A stretch of 10,782 bases of DNA from Ruminococcaceae bacterium UBA5397 (GCA_002411615.1 DHOF01000082.1:16614-27395), one strand, 5' to 3'. Positions 1 through 7,741 are shown, numbered from the stretch's first letter. Numbers and translations are program-made. The notes: generated by a model from the letters alone, not told the origin.

Positions 1-2117
1 ACATTCAATTTAGCGCTGCTCTTTTGCAGTGAAGAAGACAAATAATGATTTAAAAAGATATTGATTGGCTGAAATGATTTTGAAGATTTTGGAAGATCAA
101 CTCCAAAATAAAAATCTGCATTTTGAAATGATTCAGGCAGAGAATCAAGTGACGTTCCCTTCGAACAAATCAAAAGTTTTGTGTCGTTTATAGTTGCGAG
201 CGCTGCACCGCGGACAACTGTAATTCGGATTTGATCCCATAGCTCAATCTGAGAAGCAGTTCCAAACGTATGAACACTCCTAGCTTTCGGCAATGCAAGT
301 CGGATGGAATCCTCCAAATATGTGGCTGGCTGCAGCAGTACATGGTCCGGTTCCCATTTTGAGATTAAGTCAGAAGCTGCCCATTCTTCTGAAGGCTTTT
401 GTGTCAAATAAGTAATGAAACAGACCTCTTTTGTATTTTGCTTCCGAAGAGCATAATCAATGAGCCTGCTCTTCGTATTGCAGCCGATCACTGCACTTTT
501 CCCATTTTTTGTAAGGATCAGGCTAGTCCCTTTTCCTCCTCCTACAAAAGTGACCCACGTGGCATTATAGCTTTCCAGCTGACACCCAAAAATTCCTGCA
601 AACAAAATGCAGACCGATAAAATTCCCGCTGCCTGTAAATTTTTCTTTGAGCAAAAGCAAAGAAGCGTAATTCCAAACATCAGAAACATACACATCAAAA
701 AGAATTGAGAAAAATCTTCTGATACTGAAATCGAAGCATATGGCAGAGAGGCAATCCAGTGTACCGTTTTTAAAATTCCGTCTGCAAGATGCTCTGCTGT
801 CCACGAAAACGGAATTACTAAAATTTTCGCCCCCGGAATTCCTCCTAAAGCGGCAGTACCGGCAACTGCATAAAGAAAAAGTGTCACTGGCCAAAGCAAG
901 CAGAAATTTGAAAGGAAAGAGGCCGGAGTAAACGTGTGAAAATAAATCAGGATAACCGGAAGTGTAAAAAGCATGGAAGAAATCGTCAAAGAAAGAATCT
1001 CACTGAATTTTTTCAGAATTCTATTGCCTTGTATTTTTTCCGGTAAACGATGCAGAAAATAGTTTGTGAGCGGAGAAGCAGAAAGCAAAATTCCAAGCGT
1101 TGCGCTGACACTGAGCAAAAATCCTGGATCTGCTGCCGAAAAAGGGTCCAACAAACAAATTAGGAAAACGGCAAATCCCAATGAATTCAAACTGTCTGCA
1201 CGCCGATAAAAGAATCTTCCAATCAGCATAATTAAATACATAATTCCGCTGCGGAGAACTGAGGGAGTAAACGCTGTAACCCCCATGAAAAGCCAAATTC
1301 CAAATACTGCAAAGAGGCTTTTTCGACGACGGGAAATCGGTACAAATGTCAAAAAGAAGAAAAAGAGCTGCGTCATAATTGCCATGTGAAATCCGGAAAC
1401 ACTCATCAGATGGATGACTCCGGCCAATCGAAAATCATCCACAACTTCCTGGCTAAGAGAAGCCTTATCTCCTAAAAGCAATGCACCTCCAAGGCTGGCT
1501 GCCTTTTTCGAAAGATGATCCCATAGATAGCTCAACAGTTGTTCCCGCAGTTTCATTGGAAATGCAGTCAAAGGGTAGCTCGGCGGCGTCTCATAGGAAA
1601 AAGGCATATATTCAAAAATATAGCCTTCCAAAGAAATTCCTTTAGACCACGATGAAAAGGAATCGGAAGTAGGATAAAAATGCGTTCTGCAAGTTAGAGT
1701 ATCAAAACTCTCTGCGCCGAGCGCCTGCTTTGACGAAAGACGAATTGTTTTTCCAATTAATTCATCTGTGTCTGCTTCTTTGCACGAATCCACCTTCACT
1801 ACATAATAAAATTTCTCATTGGATAATTCCGGCGTTTCCATAACCGTTCCGGTTACTGTTACTTCTCGATCATCAAACGATTTAACAGACGAAATATTCC
1901 AATCACTGACTGTAAAAATGGCAAAAGCCACCGCAGCCGTCAAAAGCACCACCGGAAAGCGATCAGTTTTTCTGCAAAACGGAATCCGCATCAAAATGAA
2001 AAAGCACAGAAAACATCCAATAGAAAGTCCGGCAGTCAGCCAGTAATTTTTTAAAAAAACAGCGACCACCTGTGTCAGCAGATATGTAAAACCTACTAAC
2101 GCAAGCGGCCGCTTCAT
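1..2117 (-). CDS. comEC: ComEC/Rec2-family DNA uptake channel, 3' end outside window
   Basis: Membrane channel that in transformable bacteria carries single-stranded DNA across the cytoplasmic membrane. I translated the frame from ATG 2117 and it stays open for 705 codons to the window edge, so the C-terminus is missing. Seen in order: two or three N-terminal membrane segments (about residues 5-70), a beta-rich OB-fold-like soluble stretch (about 75-180), then the polytopic competence domain with the signature around M238-SVSGFH-244 and a TPSVLRSG motif, and many hydrophobic segments to about residue 515. The last visible part (from about 520) lines up with the metallo-beta-lactamase domain of ComEC: FVGGGKG at 524-530 sits where VGQGD is expected. 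The DGG and HxHxDH motifs are replaced (IGCN at 544-547, TYLTQKPSEE at 569-578). A strong AGGAGG lies 7 bases before the ATG. The gene starts 29 bases after the phosphoribosyltransferase and is probably the last or near-last gene of the alaS transcript. Identity is firm; activity of the C-terminal domain is doubtful. Confidence 0.92.
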   Translation of the reverse strand, partial: MKRPLALVGFTYLLTQVVAVFLKNYWLTAGLSIGCFLCFFILMRIPFCRKTDRFPVVLLTAAVAFAIFTVSDWNISSVKSFDDREVTVTGTVMETPELSNEKFYYVVKVDSCKEADTDELIGKTIRLSSKQALGAESFDTLTCRTHFYPTSDSFSSWSKGISLEGYIFEYMPFSYETPPSYPLTAFPMKLREQLLSYLWDHLSKKAASLGGALLLGDKASLSQEVVDDFRLAGVIHLMSVSGFHMAIMTQLFFFFLTFVPISRRRKSLFAVFGIWLFMGVTAFTPSVLRSGIMYLIMLIGRFFYRRADSLNSLGFAVFLICLLDPFSAADPGFLLSVSATLGILLSASPLTNYFLHRLPEKIQGNRILKKFSEILSLTISSMLFTLPVILIYFHTFTPASFLSNFCLLWPVTLFLYAVAGTAALGGIPGAKILVIPFSWTAEHLADGILKTVHWIASLPYASISVSEDFSQFFLMCMFLMFGITLLCFCSKKNLQAAGILSVCILFAGIFGCQLESYNATWVTFVGGGKGTSLILTKNGKSAVIGCNTKSRLIDYALRKQNTKEVCFITYLTQKPSEEWAASDLISKWEPDHVLLQPATYLEDSIRLALPKARSVHTFGTASQIELWDQIRITVVRGAALATINDTKLLICSKGTSLDSLPESFQNADFYFGVDLPKSSKSFQPINIFLNHYLSSSLQKSSAKLN

Positions 2118-2146
2118 AAAAATTCCTCCTTATTTGCCTGCAAAAA

Positions 2147-2719
2147 TCACTTTGCAAACAATGGCAGAGGCTCCAGATAAATAATATCTTTGCGGTCTTT
2201 TGCATCGCCTTCTGCCAACACGGCAGCACGCCCTACAATATTTCCGCCGAATTTCTCTACGAGCTCCTCCATCGCTTTAAGAGACTCTCCTGTGCTGATA
2301 ACATCGTCTACGATCAGCACACGCTTCCCCTTAAGTCCCGTATAATCATCTTCGGCTAAATACAGTCTCTGCAGATGATCCGTCGTGATGGATTTTACCT
2401 CTACATGAATCGGGTTGCGCATATAAGCTTTTACACTTTTTCTGGCTACAATATAGCGGCCGCATCCCTGCCGTGCCATTTCATAGCAAAGCGGAATTCC
2501 TTTTGTTTCTGCAGTCACTACAACATCATGCTCAGGGCATCTCTTTAAAAGCTCTGCTGCAGAACGTTCTGTAATCTCAACGTCTCCAAGCATTACAAAT
2601 CCGGCAATATCCATATGTTCTCCGATTGGGCAGATCGGAAGATCGCGTACGCAGCCGGCGATCGTCATTCTGTAATAAGCGAGCCCATTTTTTTCGATCT
2701 GTTCGTTCAATGAAAGCAA
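2147..2719 (-). CDS. Adenine/xanthine phosphoribosyltransferase-like protein (type I PRTase)
   Basis: Type I phosphoribosyltransferase of 190 residues, related to the Apt/Xpt group, which make nucleotides from a purine base and PRPP. The PRPP-binding loop is clear: VLIVDDVISTGES at residues 134-146, two acidic residues followed by the flexible STG loop. Upstream, VVVTAETKGIPL (67-78) and VARKSVKAY (91-99) match the Apt segments that contain the glycine-rich strand and the RK loop. The N-terminal MTIAGCVRDLP replaces the usual Apt F-x-D-I-T segment, so the substrate cannot be read off. It is longer than standard Apt (about 170). No ATG with a ribosome site is near the N-terminus. Two in-frame TTG codons at 2719 and 2710 are candidates; AAAGG at 2722-2726 is only 2 bases from the first and 11 from the second, so the second may be the real start. 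It lies 34 bases after the HIT gene and 29 before comEC, in the same transcript. The purine salvage role is inference. Confidence 0.85.
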   Translation of the reverse strand: MLSLNEQIEKNGLAYYRMTIAGCVRDLPICPIGEHMDIAGFVMLGDVEITERSAAELLKRCPEHDVVVTAETKGIPLCYEMARQGCGRYIVARKSVKAYMRNPIHVEVKSITTDHLQRLYLAEDDYTGLKGKRVLIVDDVISTGESLKAMEELVEKFGGNIVGRAAVLAEGDAKDRKDIIYLEPLPLFAK

Positions 2720-2753
2720 GACCTTTCTCTAATAATCTTTAATGATTGATTCT

Positions 2754-3092
2754 TCAGCCGGGAGGCCATTTCATAGAGCGTCCTCCAAGCAGATGAAAAT
2801 GCAGATGCAGAACTGTCTGTCCCCCGTCTGCTCCAACGTTGCAGACAACTCTCCAACCAGCATCCAAATGATTCTCTGCAGCCAGTTTCGCGGCCACCTC
2901 AAAAATATGTGCCACGATTTTGCTGTTTTCAGAATTGATCTTAGCTGCAGATTCAATATGCTCTTTCGGAATAATTAAAATATGAACCGGCGCCTGTGGA
3001 TCCAGGTCCCAAAAAGCAACACAGAGATCATCTTCATATACTTTTTTGCTTGGGATTTCCCCCGATACAATTTTACAGAATACGCAATCCAT
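2754..3092 (-). CDS. hinT: HIT family nucleotide-binding protein (HinT type)
   Basis: Small histidine-triad hydrolase of 112 residues. HinT-type proteins split AMP from phosphoramidates and from aminoacyl-adenylates. The N-terminus has the family CxxC and GEIPS elements (C3, C6, then VYEDD at 18-22), the middle has PQAPVHILIIPKEHI (32-46), and the histidine triad H96-L-H98-F-H100 is intact, with H98 the expected nucleophile. Length and motif order match bacterial HinT (about 110-120) rather than the longer Hit/Fhit forms. The start is secure: AGGAGG lies 8 bases before the ATG. The gene sits 64 bases after alaS with no terminator between, so it is most likely cotranscribed with the tRNA synthetase and subject to the same T-box. 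Cytosolic. Confidence 0.95.
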   Translation of the reverse strand: MDCVFCKIVSGEIPSKKVYEDDLCVAFWDLDPQAPVHILIIPKEHIESAAKINSENSKIVAHIFEVAAKLAAENHLDAGWRVVCNVGADGGQTVLHLHFHLLGGRSMKWPPG

Positions 3093-3156
3093 TTGTTTTT
3101 CCTCCTTTCCACCAGATGATTTTGTTTATCATCAAATCATTTTATCAGTTTTACTT

Positions 3157-5790
3157 TTAGGGTTTCAGCATCTTCTGCACGATTTCTTCAGTAGCTTCCA
3201 GAGCCTCATCTAACTTTGTCAGATCTTTCGCACCAGCCATCGCAAAATTAGGCCGTCCGCCGCCGTTGCCTCCGGCAATCATTGCGACTTCCTTGGCGAT
3301 TTTTCCAGCATGTGCGCCGCGTTCCATTGCATTTTTTCCTACTGTGACTGCCACAGTCGCTTTTCCCTCATTGATTCCAATCAAAGCGGCAACCATATTA
3401 GGAGCCTTGTCACGGATTTTATCACACATGGTTCGCAAAGTAGCAGAATCAGTACCGGAAAACAGTGCGGTGCATACCCGTACCCCGTTAATCATCTTCG
3501 CTCCTGCAAACAAACCATCAATTTGGAATCCAGCAAGTTTTTCAGAAAGTTCGTTGATTGTATTATCTCTTTCTTTGATTTGCTGCATCATCTGTTCTGC
3601 ATGAGAAGGTAAATCAGTAATACTATTAAGCTTCATAACAGAAGCCGTCTCACTGATTTCCTTTTGCAGATTTGTTAAAAGCTCATAGACTCCAAAGCCC
3701 GTAACGGCTTCAATTCTGCGAACTCCGGCTGCCGCGCTGCTCTCTGAAACGATCTTAAAGAGTCCTAACTTAGCGGTATTATCAACGTGTGTTCCGCCGC
3801 AAAATTCCTTACTGAAATCATCAACAGAAACGACACGAACGACTTTTCCGTATTTCTCGCCGAACAGCGCCATTGCTCCTAATTTTTTTGCTTCTTCGAT
3901 CGGCATTTCCTTGCAAGTAACAGGAATCGCATTCAAAGCAACGGTATTGACCAGCAATTCGACTTTTGAAAGCTCTTCTGCCGTTAAAGCTGAAAAATGC
4001 GTAAAGTCAAAACGCACCCGTTCTTCATTCACAAGCTGGCCAGCCTGCTCCACGTGATCACCGAGCACCCTCCGAAGAGCAGCCTGCAGTAGGTGAGCCG
4101 CCGTATGATTTCGCATAATGGCTTGATGGCGCTTTTGATCTCTCTCTGTTACAACGGTATCCCCCACCTGAAGGCTTCCTGCATCAATGTGACCAAAATG
4201 AAGAAATGTCTTCGCGTGATTTTTCGTCGTATCCTCAATTTTAACAATCGCGTCTGCAGAAGTAATGAATCCAGTGTCGCCTACCTGTCCGCCGCTTTCC
4301 GCATAAAAAGTAGTACGGTCAAGAATCAGCGTTACATCGTCTCCGGCAGTCGCATTTTGAACTCTCTCTCCATCTTTTACGATTGCAAGAATCTTTGCAT
4401 TTACAGAATCTTCCGTATATCCTAAAAATTCCGTTTCCGACAGATCCTCTAAAAGATTGCTCTCTCCTGCCCACGCATCTGCTCCGGCATTTTTACGGGC
4501 GGATCTGGAACGTTCTTTCTGTTCCTTCATCAATTCAAAGAACGCCTTTTCATCGACCTGAATTCCACGCTCCGCAGCAATTTCCTTTGTCAAATCCAGA
4601 GGAAATCCATAGGTATCATTCAGCTTAAATGCGTCTGTTCCGGAAATTGATTTTGTCAAGTTATCGTCGATCAGCTGATTTAGAAGCTGCATGCCCTGAT
4701 CAATCGTCCGACTGAAGCTATCCTCTTCCACCGAGACAAGTTTCAGAATCATCGCACGTTTTTCAGCAAGTTCCGGATAAGCTTTTTTACTTTGCTCAAT
4801 TACAGTCTCTGCAATCTCCGAAAGAAATGGCCGATTAATCCCTAAAAGTTTTCCGTGACGGGCTGCACGGCGCAGCAAACGGCGCAGAACATAACCGCGT
4901 CCCTCGTTACTAGGCATTACACCATCTGCGATCATAAAAACAGTGGATCGAATATGGTCTGTAATCACGCGGATTGAAACATCTTTTTTCTTGTCTTTTC
5001 CATATTCAACTTTAGCGATACGGCATACATGCTGCAAAATGCTCTGAATAGTATCGACCAAAAACAGATTATCGACCCCCTGCATAATGCAGGCGAGACG
5101 TTCCAGCCCCATGCCGGTATCAATATTCGGATGCTCCATCGGCGGATAGTTTCCTTTTCCGTCGGAATCAAACTGTGAAAATACGACATTCCAAAATTCA
5201 ACATAGCGATCACACTCACAGCCAGGGCCGCAAGTAGGCTTTCCACAGCCGTGTTCTTCTCCGCGGTCAAAATAGATTTCACTGCAGGGACCGCAAGGAC
5301 CAGAACCATGTTCCCAAAAATTATCTTCTTTGCCGAGACGGACAATATGGTCCGGGCTAACGCCGACTTCTTTTGTCCAAATCTCAAAAGCTTCGTCGTC
5401 ATCCAGATAAATAGTGACCCACAGCTTATCCACCGGCATTTTCATGACTTTCGTGCAAAATTCCCATGCCCACGGAATCGCCTCGTGTTTAAAATAATCG
5501 CCAAAAGAAAAATTGCCCAGCATCTCAAAAAAAGTACCATGGCGGTCGGTGATTCCAACATTCTCAATATCGCCGGTACGAATACATTTCTGACAGGTTG
5601 TAACGCGCTTGCGCGGCGGGGTTACCTCCCCTGTAAAATATTTTTTCATTGGCGCCATGCCGGAATTAATCAGCAAAAGCGAATTATCATCTTTCGGAAT
5701 CAAAGAAAAGCTAGGCAACCGCAAATGCCCTTTGCTTTCAAAGAATTCCAGATACTTTTCGCGGATTTCATTTAATCCAGTCCACTCCAT
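3157..5790 (-). CDS. alaS: Alanyl-tRNA synthetase
   Basis: Class II synthetase that charges tRNA-Ala with alanine using ATP and hydrolyses misacylated Ser/Gly-tRNA. Residue numbers here count from the upstream ATG at 5805 (882 residues). The catalytic core fills about 1-250 with class II motif elements (NSGMAPMKKYF; RHGTFFEMLGNFSFGDYF; GMGLERL). A cysteine-rich insertion follows CGPCSEIYFDRG, as is common in Firmicutes. The helical tRNA-recognition part follows. The editing domain shows both zinc/catalytic signatures, HTAAH at 567-571 and CGGTH at 669-673. The C-Ala domain ends with the glycine-rich GGNGGGRP segment. I choose the start at 5790 (MEWTGLNEIR, 877 residues): GGAG is 9 bases upstream of that ATG, whereas the ATG at 5805 touches an AAAGG with no spacer. 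Full length is normal (B. subtilis about 878). The gene has its own promoter and an alanine T-box leader, and heads the transcript that continues into the HIT, PRTase and comEC genes. Confidence 0.98.
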   Translation of the reverse strand: MEWTGLNEIREKYLEFFESKGHLRLPSFSLIPKDDNSLLLINSGMAPMKKYFTGEVTPPRKRVTTCQKCIRTGDIENVGITDRHGTFFEMLGNFSFGDYFKHEAIPWAWEFCTKVMKMPVDKLWVTIYLDDDEAFEIWTKEVGVSPDHIVRLGKEDNFWEHGSGPCGPCSEIYFDRGEEHGCGKPTCGPGCECDRYVEFWNVVFSQFDSDGKGNYPPMEHPNIDTGMGLERLACIMQGVDNLFLVDTIQSILQHVCRIAKVEYGKDKKKDVSIRVITDHIRSTVFMIADGVMPSNEGRGYVLRRLLRRAARHGKLLGINRPFLSEIAETVIEQSKKAYPELAEKRAMILKLVSVEEDSFSRTIDQGMQLLNQLIDDNLTKSISGTDAFKLNDTYGFPLDLTKEIAAERGIQVDEKAFFELMKEQKERSRSARKNAGADAWAGESNLLEDLSETEFLGYTEDSVNAKILAIVKDGERVQNATAGDDVTLILDRTTFYAESGGQVGDTGFITSADAIVKIEDTTKNHAKTFLHFGHIDAGSLQVGDTVVTERDQKRHQAIMRNHTAAHLLQAALRRVLGDHVEQAGQLVNEERVRFDFTHFSALTAEELSKVELLVNTVALNAIPVTCKEMPIEEAKKLGAMALFGEKYGKVVRVVSVDDFSKEFCGGTHVDNTAKLGLFKIVSESSAAAGVRRIEAVTGFGVYELLTNLQKEISETASVMKLNSITDLPSHAEQMMQQIKERDNTINELSEKLAGFQIDGLFAGAKMINGVRVCTALFSGTDSATLRTMCDKIRDKAPNMVAALIGINEGKATVAVTVGKNAMERGAHAGKIAKEVAMIAGGNGGGRPNFAMAGAKDLTKLDEALEATEEIVQKMLKP

Positions 5791-5820
5791 ATACTTTTTC
5801 TCCATCCTTTTATGATCATC

Positions 5821-6071
5821 TTAAAAAAAGATAGACTCCTCCGCCCATCAATGGGACGGAAGAGTCCGTGGTACCACCCAAATTGCAGCTGCCTTTTAAG
5901 AGTCCAGACAGCCACCGCTTTTTTACCTTTAACGCAGATAAAACGCCTTTGCTCTCCGCAAGGAGCTCTGGGACGGCTCATTCTTTCTGTAACATTTCCG
6001 CCTCGCACCATACGGCAGAATCTCTGCAATGCCTTAAAAAGAATTATTTCCCTTCATCGCTTTTCATATCT
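5821..6071 (-). promoter_or_regulatory. Alanine T-box leader (tRNA-sensing riboswitch) of alaS
   Basis: Leader RNA that reads through its terminator when uncharged tRNA-Ala binds. Seen in transcript order: lower Stem I helix GGGA (6052-6049) with TCCC (5973-5970). Upper helix ATTCTTT (6044-6038) with AAAGAAT (5986-5980). Between them, on the 3' side, is the specifier loop holding GAGCCG, so the specifier codon is GCC (5977-5975), alanine. Distal Stem I has an AGAGA bulge (6025-6021), a 7-bp helix TTCTGCC/GGCGGAA, and the conserved GGTGCGA loop element (6009-6003). The T-box proper, TGGGTGGTACCACGG (5880-5866), carries TGGT, which pairs with the ACCA end of tRNA-Ala (discriminator A). The terminator follows at once. 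Both the codon and the bulge agree on alanine, matching the gene downstream. The 5' end at about 6071 is inferred from the promoter spacing. Confidence 0.96.
5823..5866 (-). terminator. T-box intrinsic terminator upstream of alaS
   Basis: Hairpin with 5' arm GACTCTTCCGTCCC (5866-5853) and 3' arm GGGCGGAGGAGTC (5846-5834), with one bulged T and one G-T wobble, followed shortly by TTTTTTT (5829-5823). The 5' arm overlaps the end of the T-box sequence, so the antiterminator and terminator are mutually exclusive. There is no other terminator between the PBP gene and alaS, so this one probably also stops transcripts reading through from the PBP gene. Confidence 0.93.
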
Positions 6072-6077
6072 TTTTAA

Positions 6078-6106
6078 ATTATAAGCATTCCCGCGATAAA
6101 AGTCAA
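6078..6106 (-). promoter_or_regulatory. Vegetative promoter of alaS operon
   Basis: TTGACT (6106-6101), a 17-base spacer and a perfect TATAAT (6083-6078): five of six and six of six matches to the housekeeping sigma consensus. Transcription should start near 6071, just upstream of T-box Stem I. The -35 box overlaps the TGA stop codon of the PBP gene (6105-6103). Confidence 0.9.
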
Positions 6107-7698
6107 TTCTTCGGGTATAATTCGTCTGCAATTTCTTTAAAAACAGGGCCGCAGGCTGTACCGCCCCCATCGCCGTCTTCTGCCATAATAGTAACGACAT
6201 ATTTTGGCGACTCTGCCGGAAAGAATCCAGTATACCAGCTAATTACCTTTTCTTTATTTCCGTCATACTGTCCTGTCTGAGCGGTGGCTGTCTTTGCCGC
6301 CGCCTCTACGAAGTCGGGTTTTCCTAATTTACTAGTGCCTTCCGATGCAGAAAGCTTCATCGCATTTTTTAGGATTAAGGATGTTTCTTGAGACATGACT
6401 CTATTGGGCTGCTGCATCGAATTTGTAGTCAAATTCCCCTCCTGATCCACTGTTCCCAAAAAGGCCGCCGGTTTTCTATAAAGTCCTCCGGAAGCAATCG
6501 CCTCCGTCATCGCCGCAATCTGAATCGGAGAGGCGGTCAGTTCTCCTTGTCCAAAAGAAAAATTTGCGAGGGCTCTGGGAATTTTCAACGTATTAAGTGA
6601 AGGGAGCGTCCCGGCAGAACTATCAATACCAGGCAATAATTCATAAGAATCTCCAAAGCCCAGAGAACGTGCCATCGATAAGAATTTTTCCTGCGGAACC
6701 TTCTGCATAAGTTGCACAAAGTATCCATTGCAGGACTCTGAGATTGCTTTTTGGAGGTTCACTTTTCCATGTGCTTCACCATTATAACAAGCAAATGACT
6801 GCCCATCGACTTCAATTTTTCCGGTACAATCATATTCTTCGTTTGGATCCGCACCGTTTTCTAGAGCAGTTGCTGCGGAAACTAATTTAAATACAGAACC
6901 GACGCTATAAGATGAGATCGTCCGATCAAGTAATGGACTGTTAGCCCCATTCATAGCTGACGCGATGTCATCAGGATTGAAATCCGGGCGGCTAACAGAG
7001 GCTAACAGTTGGCCATTTTCTGCATCTAAAACCACTGCTGCACCTTTACTAATTTTTCTATCCATCGCCTTTTGAGTGATTTGCTGAACATCTCGATCCA
7101 GCGTAAGGGCAACGCCGGAAGAATCCTGCGATAAAGTATCTGTGATTTGGGACGTGTCACTGGGAAGGATATGTCCAAGAGCATCTACTCGATAGGTGAT
7201 TTTTAGTTCCCCTTCATTTTGAGACAAAGAATCATCAAAAGCTTTTTCTGCTCCCGAAGCACCCATACCGCCCTCATCCACATATCCAATCAAATGCGTT
7301 GCCAGTGCAGGACTCGAATAACGGCTTTTAAGCGGAAAGACTGTCACCCCGGGAGCTGAAATGCTTTGATCCAGCTTCAGTAGAAAAGGATTTCGTTCCG
7401 TTAAAAGCTGATAGATACTTTTCATTTTAGACTGCGGCAAAATTTTACTCAATGCCGCAGCGGTTTCCGTACTTGGGGCAACCGCTGCAAGGTATTCGGT
7501 GCTTCCCTCTGTCAGGGGCTTCATCTTTCGATCATAAATCATTCCCCTTTCCCTTCGAATCTGCAAGGTGTATTTTTGCTGATCGGAAGCCGCTTGTGCC
7601 AAAGTCCCATTCTGAATTGTCAATCCATAGAGACGAATAATACAAATAGACAGACCGAGCATCAGAATTGCAAATAATGAAACTACCCTTTTTCCCAT
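6103..7698 (-). CDS. Class B penicillin-binding protein (transpeptidase), variant third motif
   Basis: Membrane-anchored peptidoglycan D,D-transpeptidase of 531 residues. One N-terminal membrane anchor (about 5-25) with the rest outside. The dimerisation/pedestal region begins with the class B signature R51-G-M-I-Y-D-R57 and includes HLIGYVDEGGMGASGAEKAFD (about 135-155). The transpeptidase domain (about 220-525) has S268-V-F-K271 (acyl-enzyme serine, SxxK) and S322-C-N324 (SxN). The third motif, normally KTG or KSG, reads K469-T-A471 followed by TAQTGQ. The protein is somewhat short for FtsI/SpoVD and lacks PASTA domains at the C-terminus; it is closest in style to PBPs such as B. subtilis PbpI, but a cell-division or sporulation role cannot be decided. 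The start ATG comes directly after a T6 run; its Shine-Dalgarno GGAGGTG lies in the 3' arm of the terminator hairpin of the preceding gene. There is no terminator of its own. Confidence 0.93.
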   Translation of the reverse strand: MGKRVVSLFAILMLGLSICIIRLYGLTIQNGTLAQAASDQQKYTLQIRRERGMIYDRKMKPLTEGSTEYLAAVAPSTETAAALSKILPQSKMKSIYQLLTERNPFLLKLDQSISAPGVTVFPLKSRYSSPALATHLIGYVDEGGMGASGAEKAFDDSLSQNEGELKITYRVDALGHILPSDTSQITDTLSQDSSGVALTLDRDVQQITQKAMDRKISKGAAVVLDAENGQLLASVSRPDFNPDDIASAMNGANSPLLDRTISSYSVGSVFKLVSAATALENGADPNEEYDCTGKIEVDGQSFACYNGEAHGKVNLQKAISESCNGYFVQLMQKVPQEKFLSMARSLGFGDSYELLPGIDSSAGTLPSLNTLKIPRALANFSFGQGELTASPIQIAAMTEAIASGGLYRKPAAFLGTVDQEGNLTTNSMQQPNRVMSQETSLILKNAMKLSASEGTSKLGKPDFVEAAAKTATAQTGQYDGNKEKVISWYTGFFPAESPKYVVTIMAEDGDGGGTACGPVFKEIADELYPKN

Positions 7699-7740
7699 AA
7701 AAAAGCACCTCCGAAGGATAGTTTTTCCACTTCGAAGGTG
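7699..7740 (-). terminator. Intrinsic terminator that also holds the PBP ribosome site
   Basis: Transcript strand: CACCTTCGAAG (7740-7730), a 13-base A-rich loop, CTTCGGAGGTG (7716-7706), then C and TTTTTT (7704-7699). All 11 positions pair, one of them as a T-G wobble. It begins 23 bases after the U32 gene stop, so it should end the cyclo-ligase/mltG/U32 operon. The 3' arm contains GGAGGTG, the only Shine-Dalgarno for the PBP start at 7698, so a formed hairpin would also hide that site. Confidence 0.85.
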
Positions 7741-7741
7741 T

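Noticed and set aside
1..2117. Possible broken comEC, since only short frames appear elsewhere in this region
   Set aside because: Reading from ATG 2117 gives one uninterrupted frame of 705 codons with ComEC motifs in order; no frameshift or stop is needed.
3115..3133. Small hairpin GATGAT/ATCATC between alaS and the HIT gene
   Set aside because: Only 6 AT-rich pairs and no T-run after it, so not a terminator; likely chance.
5251..5775. 174-codon open frame on the plus strand opposite alaS
   Set aside because: It is fully antisense to the conserved catalytic core of AlaS, has no ribosome site of note and its translation resembles no family; it is a shadow of alaS codon use.
5772..6029. 85-codon open frame on the minus strand within the alaS leader
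   Set aside because: It covers the T-box Stem I, T-box and terminator, whose bases are explained by RNA structure. No good ribosome site.
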